DNA of 7,823 nt from the NCBI GenBank assembly GCA_007571225.1, contig RKRU01000065.1:1-7823 (forward strand), written 5' to 3'. Under the pieces are notes generated by a model, which saw nothing but the letters and a program-made list of their open reading frames with translations, did not search any database and had not been told where the DNA came from. Origin of the DNA: Nitrosopumilaceae archaeon. Lineage in GTDB: Archaea; Thermoproteota; Nitrososphaeria; Nitrososphaerales; Nitrosopumilaceae. Of this stretch, positions 1 through 6,295 are shown in pieces (within the stretch, counting starts at the first letter, position 1; the number at the start of each line of letters is the position of its first letter). The translations under genes and the position numbers were made by a program.

Positions 1-1023
1 GACGATGACGGTACAGGTGCTATGACCGGCGACGAGGACAAACCGGACACGCAGCCTACAATGAAGCTCAATCTGGCAAGAACCAACGTGCCAGTCGACA
101 TTCCCCTGCACAAGGGGTACTATGACGGCCAGTATGTCTATTACATAATTACGGATACCAATGATTCGGTCCATGCCAACATTATTTCAGAGAACCAAGG
201 ATGGAGGGTTGAACTTGCACCATTCTTGGAAAATGCGCCCGATTCTGCACTCTCGACTGCATACATGTTTACCAACGGCGTGGCCGGCGACGGGACACAC
301 GGCTTCCAGAATGATGTTCTTACAAGTACTCCAGCACAATCTGATATATACAGCCCGCTTACGGCAAGCGTGCATGCAACATGGGCCGAGGATACCTCTC
401 CGAGAATATTTGACTCTGAGGATGCAATATTGAGGGCTGCAGAGACTGGCGAAATAGAACTGATGGAGATACCTGTGGTGATAAACAGGCCACAGATCAT
501 ATGGCCGGACGGCCAGATGTTGGTGCGGGATGATCCAACAGTAAGTGATGATATGCCGTATGGCGGGGGACAGATTCTTGAAATTAACACCGAGGAGATG
601 TTTGTAACCTTTGTGGCCCACAGGGGCTGGGGTCCTGACGGACGTACGTCATACTATATAGTAACCGACGCTACTCCCAGCGGCCCTGCAGACATGATGG
701 GGGTTGTCACGTCTGATGCCACCGCCAGCTTGATCCTGAGTCCTGCAGCAGTTGATCTCTACCAGTTCAAGAATGGTATAGTGGGTTCTGGTCCTCTTGG
801 CTTCCAGCCTGGAATTGCAAGCGGCGCTCTTGGCGACGCAAACTATTCGCCCATGTGGAGGATATTTCTGATTGAGTGGGTGGATCCGGCAGATGCACAG
901 CTGTTGGAGAACATGGGTGATATTTTGGCCTATGCAGATGCAGAGTTGATCACGATTAGCCTTGCACGGCCGATGAACAGCGATCATATTGTAAACTGTC
1001 CGTTCATTGATCCCTTTCAATAA
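1..1023 (+). CDS. Probable secreted protein with two tandem DUF7482-like domains (5' end missing)
   Basis: The frame is open from base 1, so the gene very likely starts upstream; the ATG at 22 lies inside an acidic, Gly/Thr/Pro-rich stretch that looks like a linker. Numbering from that ATG, two related domains follow, at about residues 30-155 and 200-320. Matching blocks include YYIITD/YYIVTD, YMFTNGVAGDGTHGFQ/YQFKNGIVGSGPLGFQ and YSPLTASVHATW/YSPMWRIFLIEW, so an internal duplication is clear. The C-terminus is NCPFIDPFQ, with the only cysteine in the visible part. The fold resembles a domain I recall from thaumarchaeal extracytoplasmic proteins (DUF7482), sometimes in proteins with copper-binding domains; this assignment is from memory. 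No copper motif, signal peptide or membrane segment is visible here, and the N-terminus that could carry one is outside the window. The function is unknown; a cell-surface or secreted role is inferred from composition. T-tracts follow the stop. Confidence 0.8.
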   Translation, partial: DDDGTGAMTGDEDKPDTQPTMKLNLARTNVPVDIPLHKGYYDGQYVYYIITDTNDSVHANIISENQGWRVELAPFLENAPDSALSTAYMFTNGVAGDGTHGFQNDVLTSTPAQSDIYSPLTASVHATWAEDTSPRIFDSEDAILRAAETGEIELMEIPVVINRPQIIWPDGQMLVRDDPTVSDDMPYGGGQILEINTEEMFVTFVAHRGWGPDGRTSYYIVTDATPSGPADMMGVVTSDATASLILSPAAVDLYQFKNGIVGSGPLGFQPGIASGALGDANYSPMWRIFLIEWVDPADAQLLENMGDILAYADAELITISLARPMNSDHIVNCPFIDPFQ

Positions 1024-1053
1024 CCGTGTAGGTCCGCCCTACAACTGATCTGA

Positions 1054-1105
1054 TTTACAAGCGTTAATCTTTTGTCTCTGTTTTTTTACAAGCGTTAATC
1101 TTTTG
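1054..1105. repeat. Two perfect 21-bp direct repeats, 31 bp start to start
   Basis: The 21-mer beginning TTTACAAGCGTTAATC and ending TTTTG occurs at 1054-1074 and again, identically, at 1085-1105. The spacing is close to three helical turns, so both copies face the same side of the DNA. They lie 41-92 bp upstream of the ATG at 1146 and upstream of its TATA box, which is a usual place for an archaeal activator or regulator site. They could equally be a local 31-bp tandem duplication in the terminator of the preceding gene, because both contain T-rich segments. Confidence 0.85.
1070..1087 (+). terminator. Oligo-T terminator after the DUF7482-like gene
   Basis: Short T runs at 1070-1073 and a T7 run at 1081-1087 begin about 50 bp after the stop codon at 1021-1023. 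Archaeal RNA polymerase stops at oligo-T tracts without needing a hairpin. These tracts overlap the 21-bp repeats, so the assignment is tentative. Confidence 0.45.
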
Positions 1106-1115
1106 AATAATTCTA

Positions 1116-1124
1116 CTTATTTAT
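1116..1124 (+). promoter_or_regulatory. TATA box for the 1146 gene
   Basis: CTTATTTAT is centred on base 1120, 26 bp upstream of the ATG at 1146. That is the usual archaeal TATA-to-transcription-start distance, which predicts a transcript starting at the ATG itself (leaderless). No Shine-Dalgarno sequence precedes the ATG. Confidence 0.65.
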
Positions 1125-1145
1125 GATTGTACCAAACACTATCAC

Positions 1146-1532
1146 ATGAGCACATCTCTGAGCACATCTGGCATGTACATGTTGAACAACAAAGAGTATG
1201 ATGAGGAAAAGACACAGCATGCGCTTGAAATGCTGTATGTTAATCGAAAGAATGAGTTTCGAGTGCTCTCCGAAGCGCTTTTGTCAGAAAAGGCAATAAA
1301 GTCAATACCCAATTGGAAGGGGTTTGTCCTCAACTTTAGTCTGGGTGTAGAGGACTCGTTTAGAACTTGGTCCGGCGAGCTGCCCATGTCGGTAAACTCG
1401 CCGCAAATGGCCCTGACCCAGTTGCGGCAGCTTGCCCGTGACAAGACCTCGATGAACCAGCTGGTCCACATGCTCAATCTGGCATACAATCTGTCCTTGG
1501 AGTTCAAGAAGATCTATCAGCGCCTGCAGTGA
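1146..1532 (+). CDS. Hypothetical 128-aa helical protein
   Basis: I do not recognise this protein. It is small, soluble and predicted mostly helical, with a low-complexity start (MSTSLSTSG) and amphipathic segments at about residues 18-50 and 85-127, including QLRQLARDKTSMNQLVHMLNLAYNLSLEFKKIYQRL. There are no cysteines, no membrane segments and no metal-binding motif. The ATG at 1146 is chosen because a TATA box lies 26 bp upstream, as expected for a leaderless mRNA; ATGs at 1173 and 1179 are in-frame alternatives but fit that box less well. An antisense frame of similar length exists, but it lacks the promoter and ends arbitrarily. The gene stands alone, flanked by terminator-like T tracts on both sides, so it is probably monocistronic. 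The duplicated 21-bp element upstream suggests specific regulation. Confidence 0.7.
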   Translation: MSTSLSTSGMYMLNNKEYDEEKTQHALEMLYVNRKNEFRVLSEALLSEKAIKSIPNWKGFVLNFSLGVEDSFRTWSGELPMSVNSPQMALTQLRQLARDKTSMNQLVHMLNLAYNLSLEFKKIYQRLQ

Positions 1533-1585
1533 TGATCTGTCTGGCAGGGTAAGATGGACCTGTTATCAGTTTATTCTAAACCGGC

Positions 1586-1616
1586 GGCCCGATATTGGGC
1601 CACCCTATTGTTTTTT
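1586..1616 (+). terminator. Hairpin plus T6 terminator after the 1146 gene
   Basis: GGCCC (1586-1590) and GGGCC (1597-1601) form a 5-bp GC stem with a 6-nt loop, followed after 9 nt by T6 at 1611-1616. It lies about 55 bp beyond the stop codon. Further T runs at 1642-1647 and 1666-1671 could act as back-up stops. Confidence 0.5.
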
Positions 1617-1721
1617 CCGGCCCTAGCAGGCGTTGTCCGGCTTTTTTACAGCAAGAGGCTAAAGATTTTTTGTTCATAAATCTTGGTATGTGGCAAAGTT
1701 TATTGATCAGATTGTCCTGAA

Positions 1722-1750
1722 TGTGTCAGTGACTAATACACACTGACACA
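1722..1750. repeat. Perfect 10-bp inverted repeat at the head of the tandem array
   Basis: TGTGTCAGTG (1722-1731) is the exact reverse complement of CACTGACACA (1741-1750), with a 9-nt spacer. The right arm runs into the first 14-bp repeat. All six units begin with CTGACACA, so the left arm can pair 8 bp with any of them, giving alternative hairpins with larger loops. Confidence 0.85.
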
Positions 1751-1831
1751 CCCTAACTGACACACCCTAACTGACACACCCTAACTGACACACCCTAACT
1801 GACACACCCTAACTGACACACCCTAACTGAC
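1743..1831. repeat. 14-bp tandem repeat array, six perfect copies plus a partial
   Basis: The unit CTGACACACCCTAA repeats without any mismatch at 1743, 1757, 1771, 1785, 1799 and 1813, and a partial CTGAC follows at 1827-1831. The perfect identity indicates recent expansion or active homogenisation. There are no unique spacers, so it is not a CRISPR array. Candidate roles are iteron-like protein binding, a minisatellite from replication slippage, or part of a transcribed structured RNA. The complementary strand reads TTAGGG then TGTGTCAG; the telomere-like hexamer is probably coincidental. Confidence 0.92.
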
Positions 1832-2021
1832 GAGAGAAAGGATGTGGCAACAACAGAAAAGATACTGCTTGACTGCTGGCAGTACCCTAGTGTGTAACCA
1901 GTTAAGCCGGCTCAGTTGCTGCCTAGGTCCCACACGCCTAAATGTCGATTCCAGACACAAATTCAGCAAGTTGTTTACGCCGAACCTAAACTATTGCCCC
2001 TAGCGTGGTAGGCCTGCCGTG

Positions 2022-3554
2022 CTATTCTAGTATCTTGCCTGGATTCAGTATGCCTGCGGGATCAAAGAACCTTTTGATCTTCTCAAACTGTCTTATGTTC
2101 CTTGCACCATATTGGTTCTTTACATATTTTGTACGGGCCAGGCCGTCCCCGTGCTCCCCGGTTATGCTTCCGCCCATACCTATTACAGTTTCAAGATATT
2201 CTGCTGCAATCTCTGGCAGATCTTTCATTCTATCCTTTTTACAGATGAGTCTTACGTGTATGTTGCCATTTCCCACATGCCCGTATGTTATCGTGCGTGT
2301 CTTGTACTTGTAGTTGATCTTTGCAAGCACATCAAACAGTGCGGGCAGTCTGATAACCGGAATGGACGCATCCTCAATTATGTGGGGCACGCGTTCCTCT
2401 GTATCCTCGTTGGTGGCCGTAAGGCTGTAATGCAGTGATGCATCTCTGTGCCCCCACCACCTTGTTATCTCGTTCTCGCCTGTAATCCGTCGTAAGGATG
2501 TGGCACTGTGTGCCGCCCTCGATATGATGCGTTCCGGTTCTGATCCCAAACTGTCTCCAACTGCGCCGTTCTTGCAGCGGCCGGCGCCGGCAGAATCTAA
2601 AATACGGCTTGCCGACGTATTGCATGAATGCCTGCCACTAGAGTCTAGCCCGTCATACTCTACAAACAGAAGACAGTCCGTTTTAGCATCAAATCCCTCT
2701 TCCATATGTCCAAGTATGGTACTGTCTACAAACTCTACTGCTGCAGGCCCTGTGCGTATTATATCTAGGCAGTCTGATGCTACATCCGTCACGGATCCGT
2801 ACTCTAGCACGTAAAGTATCCTGTCTTTGGGCCTGTCCACGGCCTTCATCCCTGCTGATATGAACACCCCGAGTGTACCCTCAGAACCGATCAGTGTCTT
2901 GTGTGTACTGTCCATGTCGACAACTGCATCAAGCCTATATCCTGATGAGTTTTTTGACACTGTGGGAAACCTTTCCCTTTCTATGCCACAGGCGATGTCA
3001 AGTATCTTCTCTCCCACATCGTGATCGTCTGGCAGTGATACAATTCTGCCGGTTCCGTCAATGAACGTGACACTCTGCACGCAGTCAATCATACTGCCAT
3101 ACTTGAGACTCTTGCTTCCGGCAGAATTGTTTGCAAGCATGCCGCCTACCGTACAGAACGGCCCCACAGATGGATTGGGTGCAAAGAGTAGTCCCGACGG
3201 TTTGAGTTTGTCGTCAAGCTTGCCCCTAGTCGTACCGGACATGGCAGCAATGTCATACCCTGAAAGTTCTACATGGTCAAACCGCTTCATGTCAAGTATG
3301 ATGCCGCGGTTCAGCGCCCCGCCGACTAGGCCCGTCCCGCCGCCCCTTGCCGTTACTGGTGTGCCAAACTCCGCGGCAACCGTTATGACCGCTACAACAT
3401 CGTCTGTATCCCTTGGAATTACTATGATGCCCGGCCTTATCCTGTACGAGCTGGCATCTACCGAATAATACTCCCTGAATGCCTGAGACGAGTCGACCTC
3501 TCCAGACACTGCAGATTCGAGCCTTCTTTGCAGGCGCGACATGCTGTACGTCAT
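2022..3554 (-). CDS. FAD-linked oxidoreductase, GlcD / D-lactate dehydrogenase family
   Basis: This 510-aa protein has the full length and both domains of the GlcD/D-lactate dehydrogenase flavoprotein family (FAD_binding_4, then FAD-oxidase_C). The FAD-binding part covers about residues 35-240, with PRDTDDV (47-53), the pyrophosphate loop RGGGTGLVGGA (70-80), NNSAGS (142-147), KNSSGYRL (201-208) and GSEGTLGV (223-230). The C-terminal substrate domain has WWGHRDA (366-372), GHVGNGNIHV (425-434), ITGEHGDG (464-471) and the closing DPAGILNPGKI (498-508). Known members oxidise D-2-hydroxy acids (D-lactate, glycolate, D-2-hydroxyglutarate) and pass electrons to quinone or an Fe-S partner; the substrate here cannot be told. 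No Fe-S (GlcF-like) subunit is adjacent. The usual GDGN is GNGN here. The start is ATG 3554, 13 nt after the HD gene's stop; ATG 3542 (MSRLQ) is possible. There is no clear Shine-Dalgarno or separate promoter, so it is probably cotranscribed with the HD gene. Confidence 0.9.
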   Translation of the reverse strand: MTYSMSRLQRRLESAVSGEVDSSQAFREYYSVDASSYRIRPGIIVIPRDTDDVVAVITVAAEFGTPVTARGGGTGLVGGALNRGIILDMKRFDHVELSGYDIAAMSGTTRGKLDDKLKPSGLLFAPNPSVGPFCTVGGMLANNSAGSKSLKYGSMIDCVQSVTFIDGTGRIVSLPDDHDVGEKILDIACGIERERFPTVSKNSSGYRLDAVVDMDSTHKTLIGSEGTLGVFISAGMKAVDRPKDRILYVLEYGSVTDVASDCLDIIRTGPAAVEFVDSTILGHMEEGFDAKTDCLLFVEYDGLDSSGRHSCNTSASRILDSAGAGRCKNGAVGDSLGSEPERIISRAAHSATSLRRITGENEITRWWGHRDASLHYSLTATNEDTEERVPHIIEDASIPVIRLPALFDVLAKINYKYKTRTITYGHVGNGNIHVRLICKKDRMKDLPEIAAEYLETVIGMGGSITGEHGDGLARTKYVKNQYGARNIRQFEKIKRFFDPAGILNPGKILE

Positions 3555-3567
3555 TACCCGCAGCCGG

Positions 3568-4884
3568 CTAGATGCTTATCCTGTAATAGTCCCACCGCTC
3601 GGGATCAAACTTTGTGACGGACTCTGCATTCTCCTTGGTAATTCTCGTACTTATGACATCGCGCAGCGCAAAGCTTGTCATGTACTTGTACTTTCTGGAG
3701 CTGGCCTGCATGATGAACATGTTTCGCAGCGCGCTTCCGCCGCCAAGTCCCCAGTATCCTATCCGAAGCCCTATGGGTTCCAGAAAGACTGTGTTTGAGC
3801 GCCCATAGTTCTCGTCTGTTATCTCCTCGCGCAGGTTGTACTTTTCGAGCGGCCCGCCCTTGGCATACCCGACGATCTTGCCGCCGCGGCTGTTGATGCG
3901 CAGCGTGGTAAGCAACATCTGCGGATCTCTGATCATGGATTCAAAAGCCTCCTCTCCAAACTGCAGCGGTGTCGGCAGTTCGAAGAATATCTCAGACAGC
4001 GCGTTTATCACCTCTGAGTCGTCCCTCGTACTTGCAGTCTCTATGGTAGGTATCAGTTTGAGGTTCTCATATGTATGGTCAGCCTGTATGCTGATCTCCT
4101 CTTGTCTTGCCTTCATAAACGAGAGTACCGTATCGTAAAAGTTCTTTCTCATATCCTTTGACAGTACGCTCAGCACGGCCTTGAGCAGTACGGCCTCCTC
4201 GTTGAGCAGCTCCTCAAAGTATACGACCGATCTTCTCATTATGAGTGTGGGGTTCCATGCCAGTGCGTGTGCGTTCATTTTGGCCATCTTTATCGCCTTT
4301 ATAAAGTCGCCAAGAACGTACCCGCTTGTACGGTCAATTACTGAAAGATACCTGCCCATGTCCATTATGTGGTTCTGCAGTTCTGTATTCCCCCTAGTCC
4401 TGTCGGATCGCTCAAAGCATTCTTGTATCTGCTCCATGGCGTTCTCCTTGAGTGCTCCGGCCCAAGGGTAGGTGGTGCGGAGTATGAGTATCTTTATTAT
4501 CTCGATGTCTATACCCGCGTCGTCTATCATCCTGTGAAGTTTCCTATCTGTCGATATGAACTTGAGTATACTCTCCTCGTGCGGCTTGTCTATAATCTTG
4601 AATGGATCAAAGTCGTGGAACAGCGCGGCGGCGTACAGGTACTTTGTATCCTCCTCGGTAAAGTGCACCACATCTTGGTGCATGGCAAGCAGGGAGATAT
4701 ACGTCACCTCCAGCTCGTGCGTGATGTTGTGGTATCCATAATAGTCAGTACCCAGTCCTTGACTCTCAAATAGGTCTATGGTATAGTTGAGCATCTCCGA
4801 GTAGCACTTGTCGGTAAGGTTCCTCTTGTCTATCATGTCGAGAATCGCCTTTTTTAGTTTGTATGTGCTTGCGGTTTGCTGCAT
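3568..4884 (-). CDS. HD-domain phosphohydrolase-like protein with GNAT-like C-terminal domain
   Basis: The protein is 438 aa from the chosen start. Residues about 45-190 look like an HD/PDE-type metal-dependent phosphohydrolase domain: YHNITHE (H52, H56), LFHDFD (H90, D91) and a later aspartate in VIDRTSG (D184) fit the H...HD...D pattern. A helical middle (about 195-300) follows. Residues about 315-425 resemble a GNAT acyltransferase core: GKIVGYAKGG, then a hydrophobic strand, then the glycine-rich GYWGLGGGSALRNMFI where the acyl-CoA pyrophosphate loop would lie, and a terminal WDYYRI. The HD call is fairly firm and the GNAT call tentative. The substrate is unknown. The frame is open to an ATG at 5046, but a strong TATA sequence at 4911-4920 lies about 30 bp before the ATG at 4884, so 4884 is preferred; ATG 4926 lies upstream of that box. 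The gene probably leads an operon with the FAD oxidoreductase, 13 nt downstream. Confidence 0.75.
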   Translation of the reverse strand: MQQTASTYKLKKAILDMIDKRNLTDKCYSEMLNYTIDLFESQGLGTDYYGYHNITHELEVTYISLLAMHQDVVHFTEEDTKYLYAAALFHDFDPFKIIDKPHEESILKFISTDRKLHRMIDDAGIDIEIIKILILRTTYPWAGALKENAMEQIQECFERSDRTRGNTELQNHIMDMGRYLSVIDRTSGYVLGDFIKAIKMAKMNAHALAWNPTLIMRRSVVYFEELLNEEAVLLKAVLSVLSKDMRKNFYDTVLSFMKARQEEISIQADHTYENLKLIPTIETASTRDDSEVINALSEIFFELPTPLQFGEEAFESMIRDPQMLLTTLRINSRGGKIVGYAKGGPLEKYNLREEITDENYGRSNTVFLEPIGLRIGYWGLGGGSALRNMFIMQASSRKYKYMTSFALRDVISTRITKENAESVTKFDPERWDYYRISI

Positions 4885-4910
4885 CTTGATTGTGTCGTTA
4901 ATATAGCTGC

Positions 4911-4920
4911 TTTTAAATTT
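4911..4920 (-). promoter_or_regulatory. TATA box for the HD gene
   Basis: On the minus strand the sequence is AAATTTAAAAGC, a good archaeal BRE/TATA match. Its TTTAAAA core (4917-4911) is centred 30 nt before the ATG at 4884, predicting an mRNA leader of only a few nucleotides. This is the main argument for shortening the gene from 5046 to 4884. Confidence 0.6.
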
Positions 4921-5050
4921 CCCCATTTCTGGCGCACCATAATCATGCAGCTGCATTACGTGTAGAAGAACACAAGATCCGTCGTACCAAGAGTACAAAT
5001 GGTGGTAGGTTTTCTCTGCATGCGAAAGGTTCAATAGAATATGCACTGTT

Positions 5051-5539
5051 GTGTATGTATTGCAAGACGATCACACGTTTCTTGAAGCCGTCATGGATCT
5101 TGTCGGCGCAAAAGATGCCGCATTTGAACTGGTTCTAAATGAAGATGTACACGAGGGACTACCCCTTTCAGGCGTGACTATAGGTCCCCCTCCAAAACAG
5201 AATTATGATCTACGTACCTCAAGACGCAGCAGCGACTACTTTGTCAAAAAACCACTCTGCCGCATGACCTGTATAGTAGACGAGTCCGTACTTTCGTCTC
5301 TTACATCCAAGATGTTGGGCCCGCAGACCGATTTTTCCACAGTACAGATAATGGAAAGAATTGATTCTGGAGCTGGGGGCCGGAGTACAGGAATTTTAAT
5401 GCGCGCCAACATAGTCAACAGCGTGCAGATGCCGGGAGGCATCCTGCGTCTCGGCTTAGTGGTAATAGAAGTGCTTGATACTAACACCGGCAAAAGCTTG
5501 TCCCCTTCTGATGTGCGTGGCATGACAGCAAGACTCTAA
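5051..5539 (+). CDS. Hypothetical 162-aa protein, GTG start
   Basis: I do not recognise this protein. It appears soluble and mixed alpha/beta, with no signal peptide or membrane segment. Visible features are a polar middle (PPPKQNYDLRTSRRSS, residues 47-60), two cysteines at 70 and 74 (CRMTC), a Gly/Ser loop at 106-113 (SGAGGRST) and a hydrophobic strand pair near 114-142, ILRLGLVVIEVLDTNTG being the most regular part. The frame has no ATG upstream of 5051 and closes with a stop at 5006, so GTG 5051 is the first possible start; ATG 5093 (MDLVGA) is the alternative. TATA-like AATAGAATAT at about 5033-5042 fits the later start or a short leader better than 5051. It is divergent from the HD gene and convergent with the J-domain gene, so it is probably monocistronic. 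Confidence 0.6.
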   Translation: MYVLQDDHTFLEAVMDLVGAKDAAFELVLNEDVHEGLPLSGVTIGPPPKQNYDLRTSRRSSDYFVKKPLCRMTCIVDESVLSSLTSKMLGPQTDFSTVQIMERIDSGAGGRSTGILMRANIVNSVQMPGGILRLGLVVIEVLDTNTGKSLSPSDVRGMTARL

Positions 5540-5615
5540 CTGAAACGTGGGGAAGGCCCAAATGTGCGATCAGCCTGCTGCATGCCCCTCTGCTACTCGA
5601 AGAATCCAATATGTT

Positions 5616-5629
5616 TTCCGCAGGCGGAA
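5616..5629. repeat. Small GC hairpin abutting the stop codon of the J-domain gene
   Basis: TTCCG (5616-5620) and CGGAA (5625-5629) form a 5-bp stem with a CAGG loop directly after the minus-strand TAA at 5632-5630, in the gap between two convergent genes. It could mark the 3' end of either transcript. No T tract follows on the minus strand, and on the plus strand only a T4 precedes it, so it is not a classical terminator. Confidence 0.4.
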
Positions 5630-6292
5630 TTACTGACCGTCGGCTGCCCTACGATATGCGTCGTACTTTCTTCTCAGCATGTCGTCTGAGAGTACCTTGT
5701 ATGCCTTGTTGATGTCTGCCATCTTCTTGTCATAGTCAATCTCCACAGAACCGTCCCTGTCCGGCCCTGCGCGGTCCGGATGAACCGTCTTTGCAAGCTG
5801 TCTGAAGGCATCCTTTATCTCGGCATTCGTGGCATCCTCGGCGACTCCTAGAATCTCGTAATGATCTGGAAGGTTCTCACCCTGCACCGCGTCAAGAAAG
5901 TCTCTCGGGGCCCTTGAACTTTTTCTGGTGCCTATCTCCTCATAGTCGTCTCCCCACTCGGAGTGATACTTTTCATAGGTGCGCTCCTTCTTTGACGCAT
6001 ACTCCTCTGTATCATACGTCGTTTTTCTTCTCAAGATTATGTCTCTTGCCAGAAACAAGAGAACTCCCACCACTGCCACTCCGAACCCTGTAAATATGAT
6101 TATTTTCTCCTCGTCAGTGACTGTCAACTCCATATCGAGTTCGTCGGTCTGTGCAAGAGCGGCATCGGAGGCCCATGGAATTCCCAAGTCCACCGTAGGC
6201 AGTCCAATCACGACAAGCAGGAGCATGACAAAAGACAGTTTTGGCGTTATGATATTTAGCAGCCGGCCCCGTATAGGTCCTTTTGGTTCCAT
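5630..6292 (-). CDS. Membrane-anchored J-domain (DnaJ-like) co-chaperone
   Basis: The protein is 220 aa. A hydrophobic segment at about residues 19-37 followed by ASDAALAQTD looks like a signal peptide or first membrane helix with a possible cleavage site after ALA. A second clear membrane helix lies at about 65-83 (IIIFTGFGVAVVGVLLFLA) and is followed by basic RDIILRRK, which puts the rest in the cytoplasm. After a charged linker (about 90-135), residues 143-213 form a J domain: HYEILGV, FRQLAKTVHPDR with the essential HPD at 171-173, and INKAYKVLSDDMLRRKYD. J domains stimulate Hsp70 ATPase and recruit it to a site, here presumably the membrane. It lacks the Gly/Phe and zinc-finger regions of canonical DnaJ, so it is a specialised type III-like J protein. 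The ATG is 3 nt after the Lrp gene's TGA, so the two are translationally coupled. Confidence 0.9.
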   Translation of the reverse strand: MEPKGPIRGRLLNIITPKLSFVMLLLVVIGLPTVDLGIPWASDAALAQTDELDMELTVTDEEKIIIFTGFGVAVVGVLLFLARDIILRRKTTYDTEEYASKKERTYEKYHSEWGDDYEEIGTRKSSRAPRDFLDAVQGENLPDHYEILGVAEDATNAEIKDAFRQLAKTVHPDRAGPDRDGSVEIDYDKKMADINKAYKVLSDDMLRRKYDAYRRAADGQ

Positions 6293-6295
6293 GAC

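Larger units (their letters stand above)
1533..2021. other. Non-coding region between convergent genes, with repeats
   Basis: No credible reading frame crosses this 489-bp interval. The 14-bp repeats put a stop codon into every frame, since 14 is not a multiple of 3. The left third has T-tract stop signals, the middle has a hairpin and tandem array, and the right part (1832-2021) is less repetitive. In the right part TACTGC (1863-1868) can pair with GCAGTA (1879-1884), and GTGTG (1890-1894) with CACAC (1931-1935). I could not match it to tRNA, RNase P RNA, SRP RNA or a riboswitch. TATA-like stretches near 1673-1680 and 1699-1706 could drive a transcript across the array, but they are weak. 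Confidence 0.6.

Noticed and set aside
1142..1507. Antisense 121-aa open frame over the 128-aa gene
   Set aside because: No promoter or sensible composition; it is explained as a shadow of the plus-strand gene, which has a correctly spaced TATA box.
1743..1826. Telomere-like TTAGGG on the minus strand of the repeats
   Set aside because: It is only part of a 14-bp unit in the middle of an apparent gene-bearing chromosome segment; coincidence is the simpler reading.
1743..1831. CRISPR array
   Set aside because: The repeats are head-to-tail 14-mers with no spacers, and no cas genes are nearby.
1943..1957. tRNA T-arm-like hairpin (TGTC / GACA with a 7-nt loop)
   Set aside because: The loop is GATTCCA rather than a TTCRA-type loop, and no matching acceptor, D or anticodon arm could be placed around it.
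5236..5523. 95-aa minus-strand open frame
   Set aside because: It lies wholly within the 162-aa gene on the other strand, with no start signal and no recognisable motif.
5616..5629. Intrinsic terminator at the convergent gene pair
   Set aside because: The stem is only 5 bp and no T run follows it on either strand; kept only as a small hairpin.
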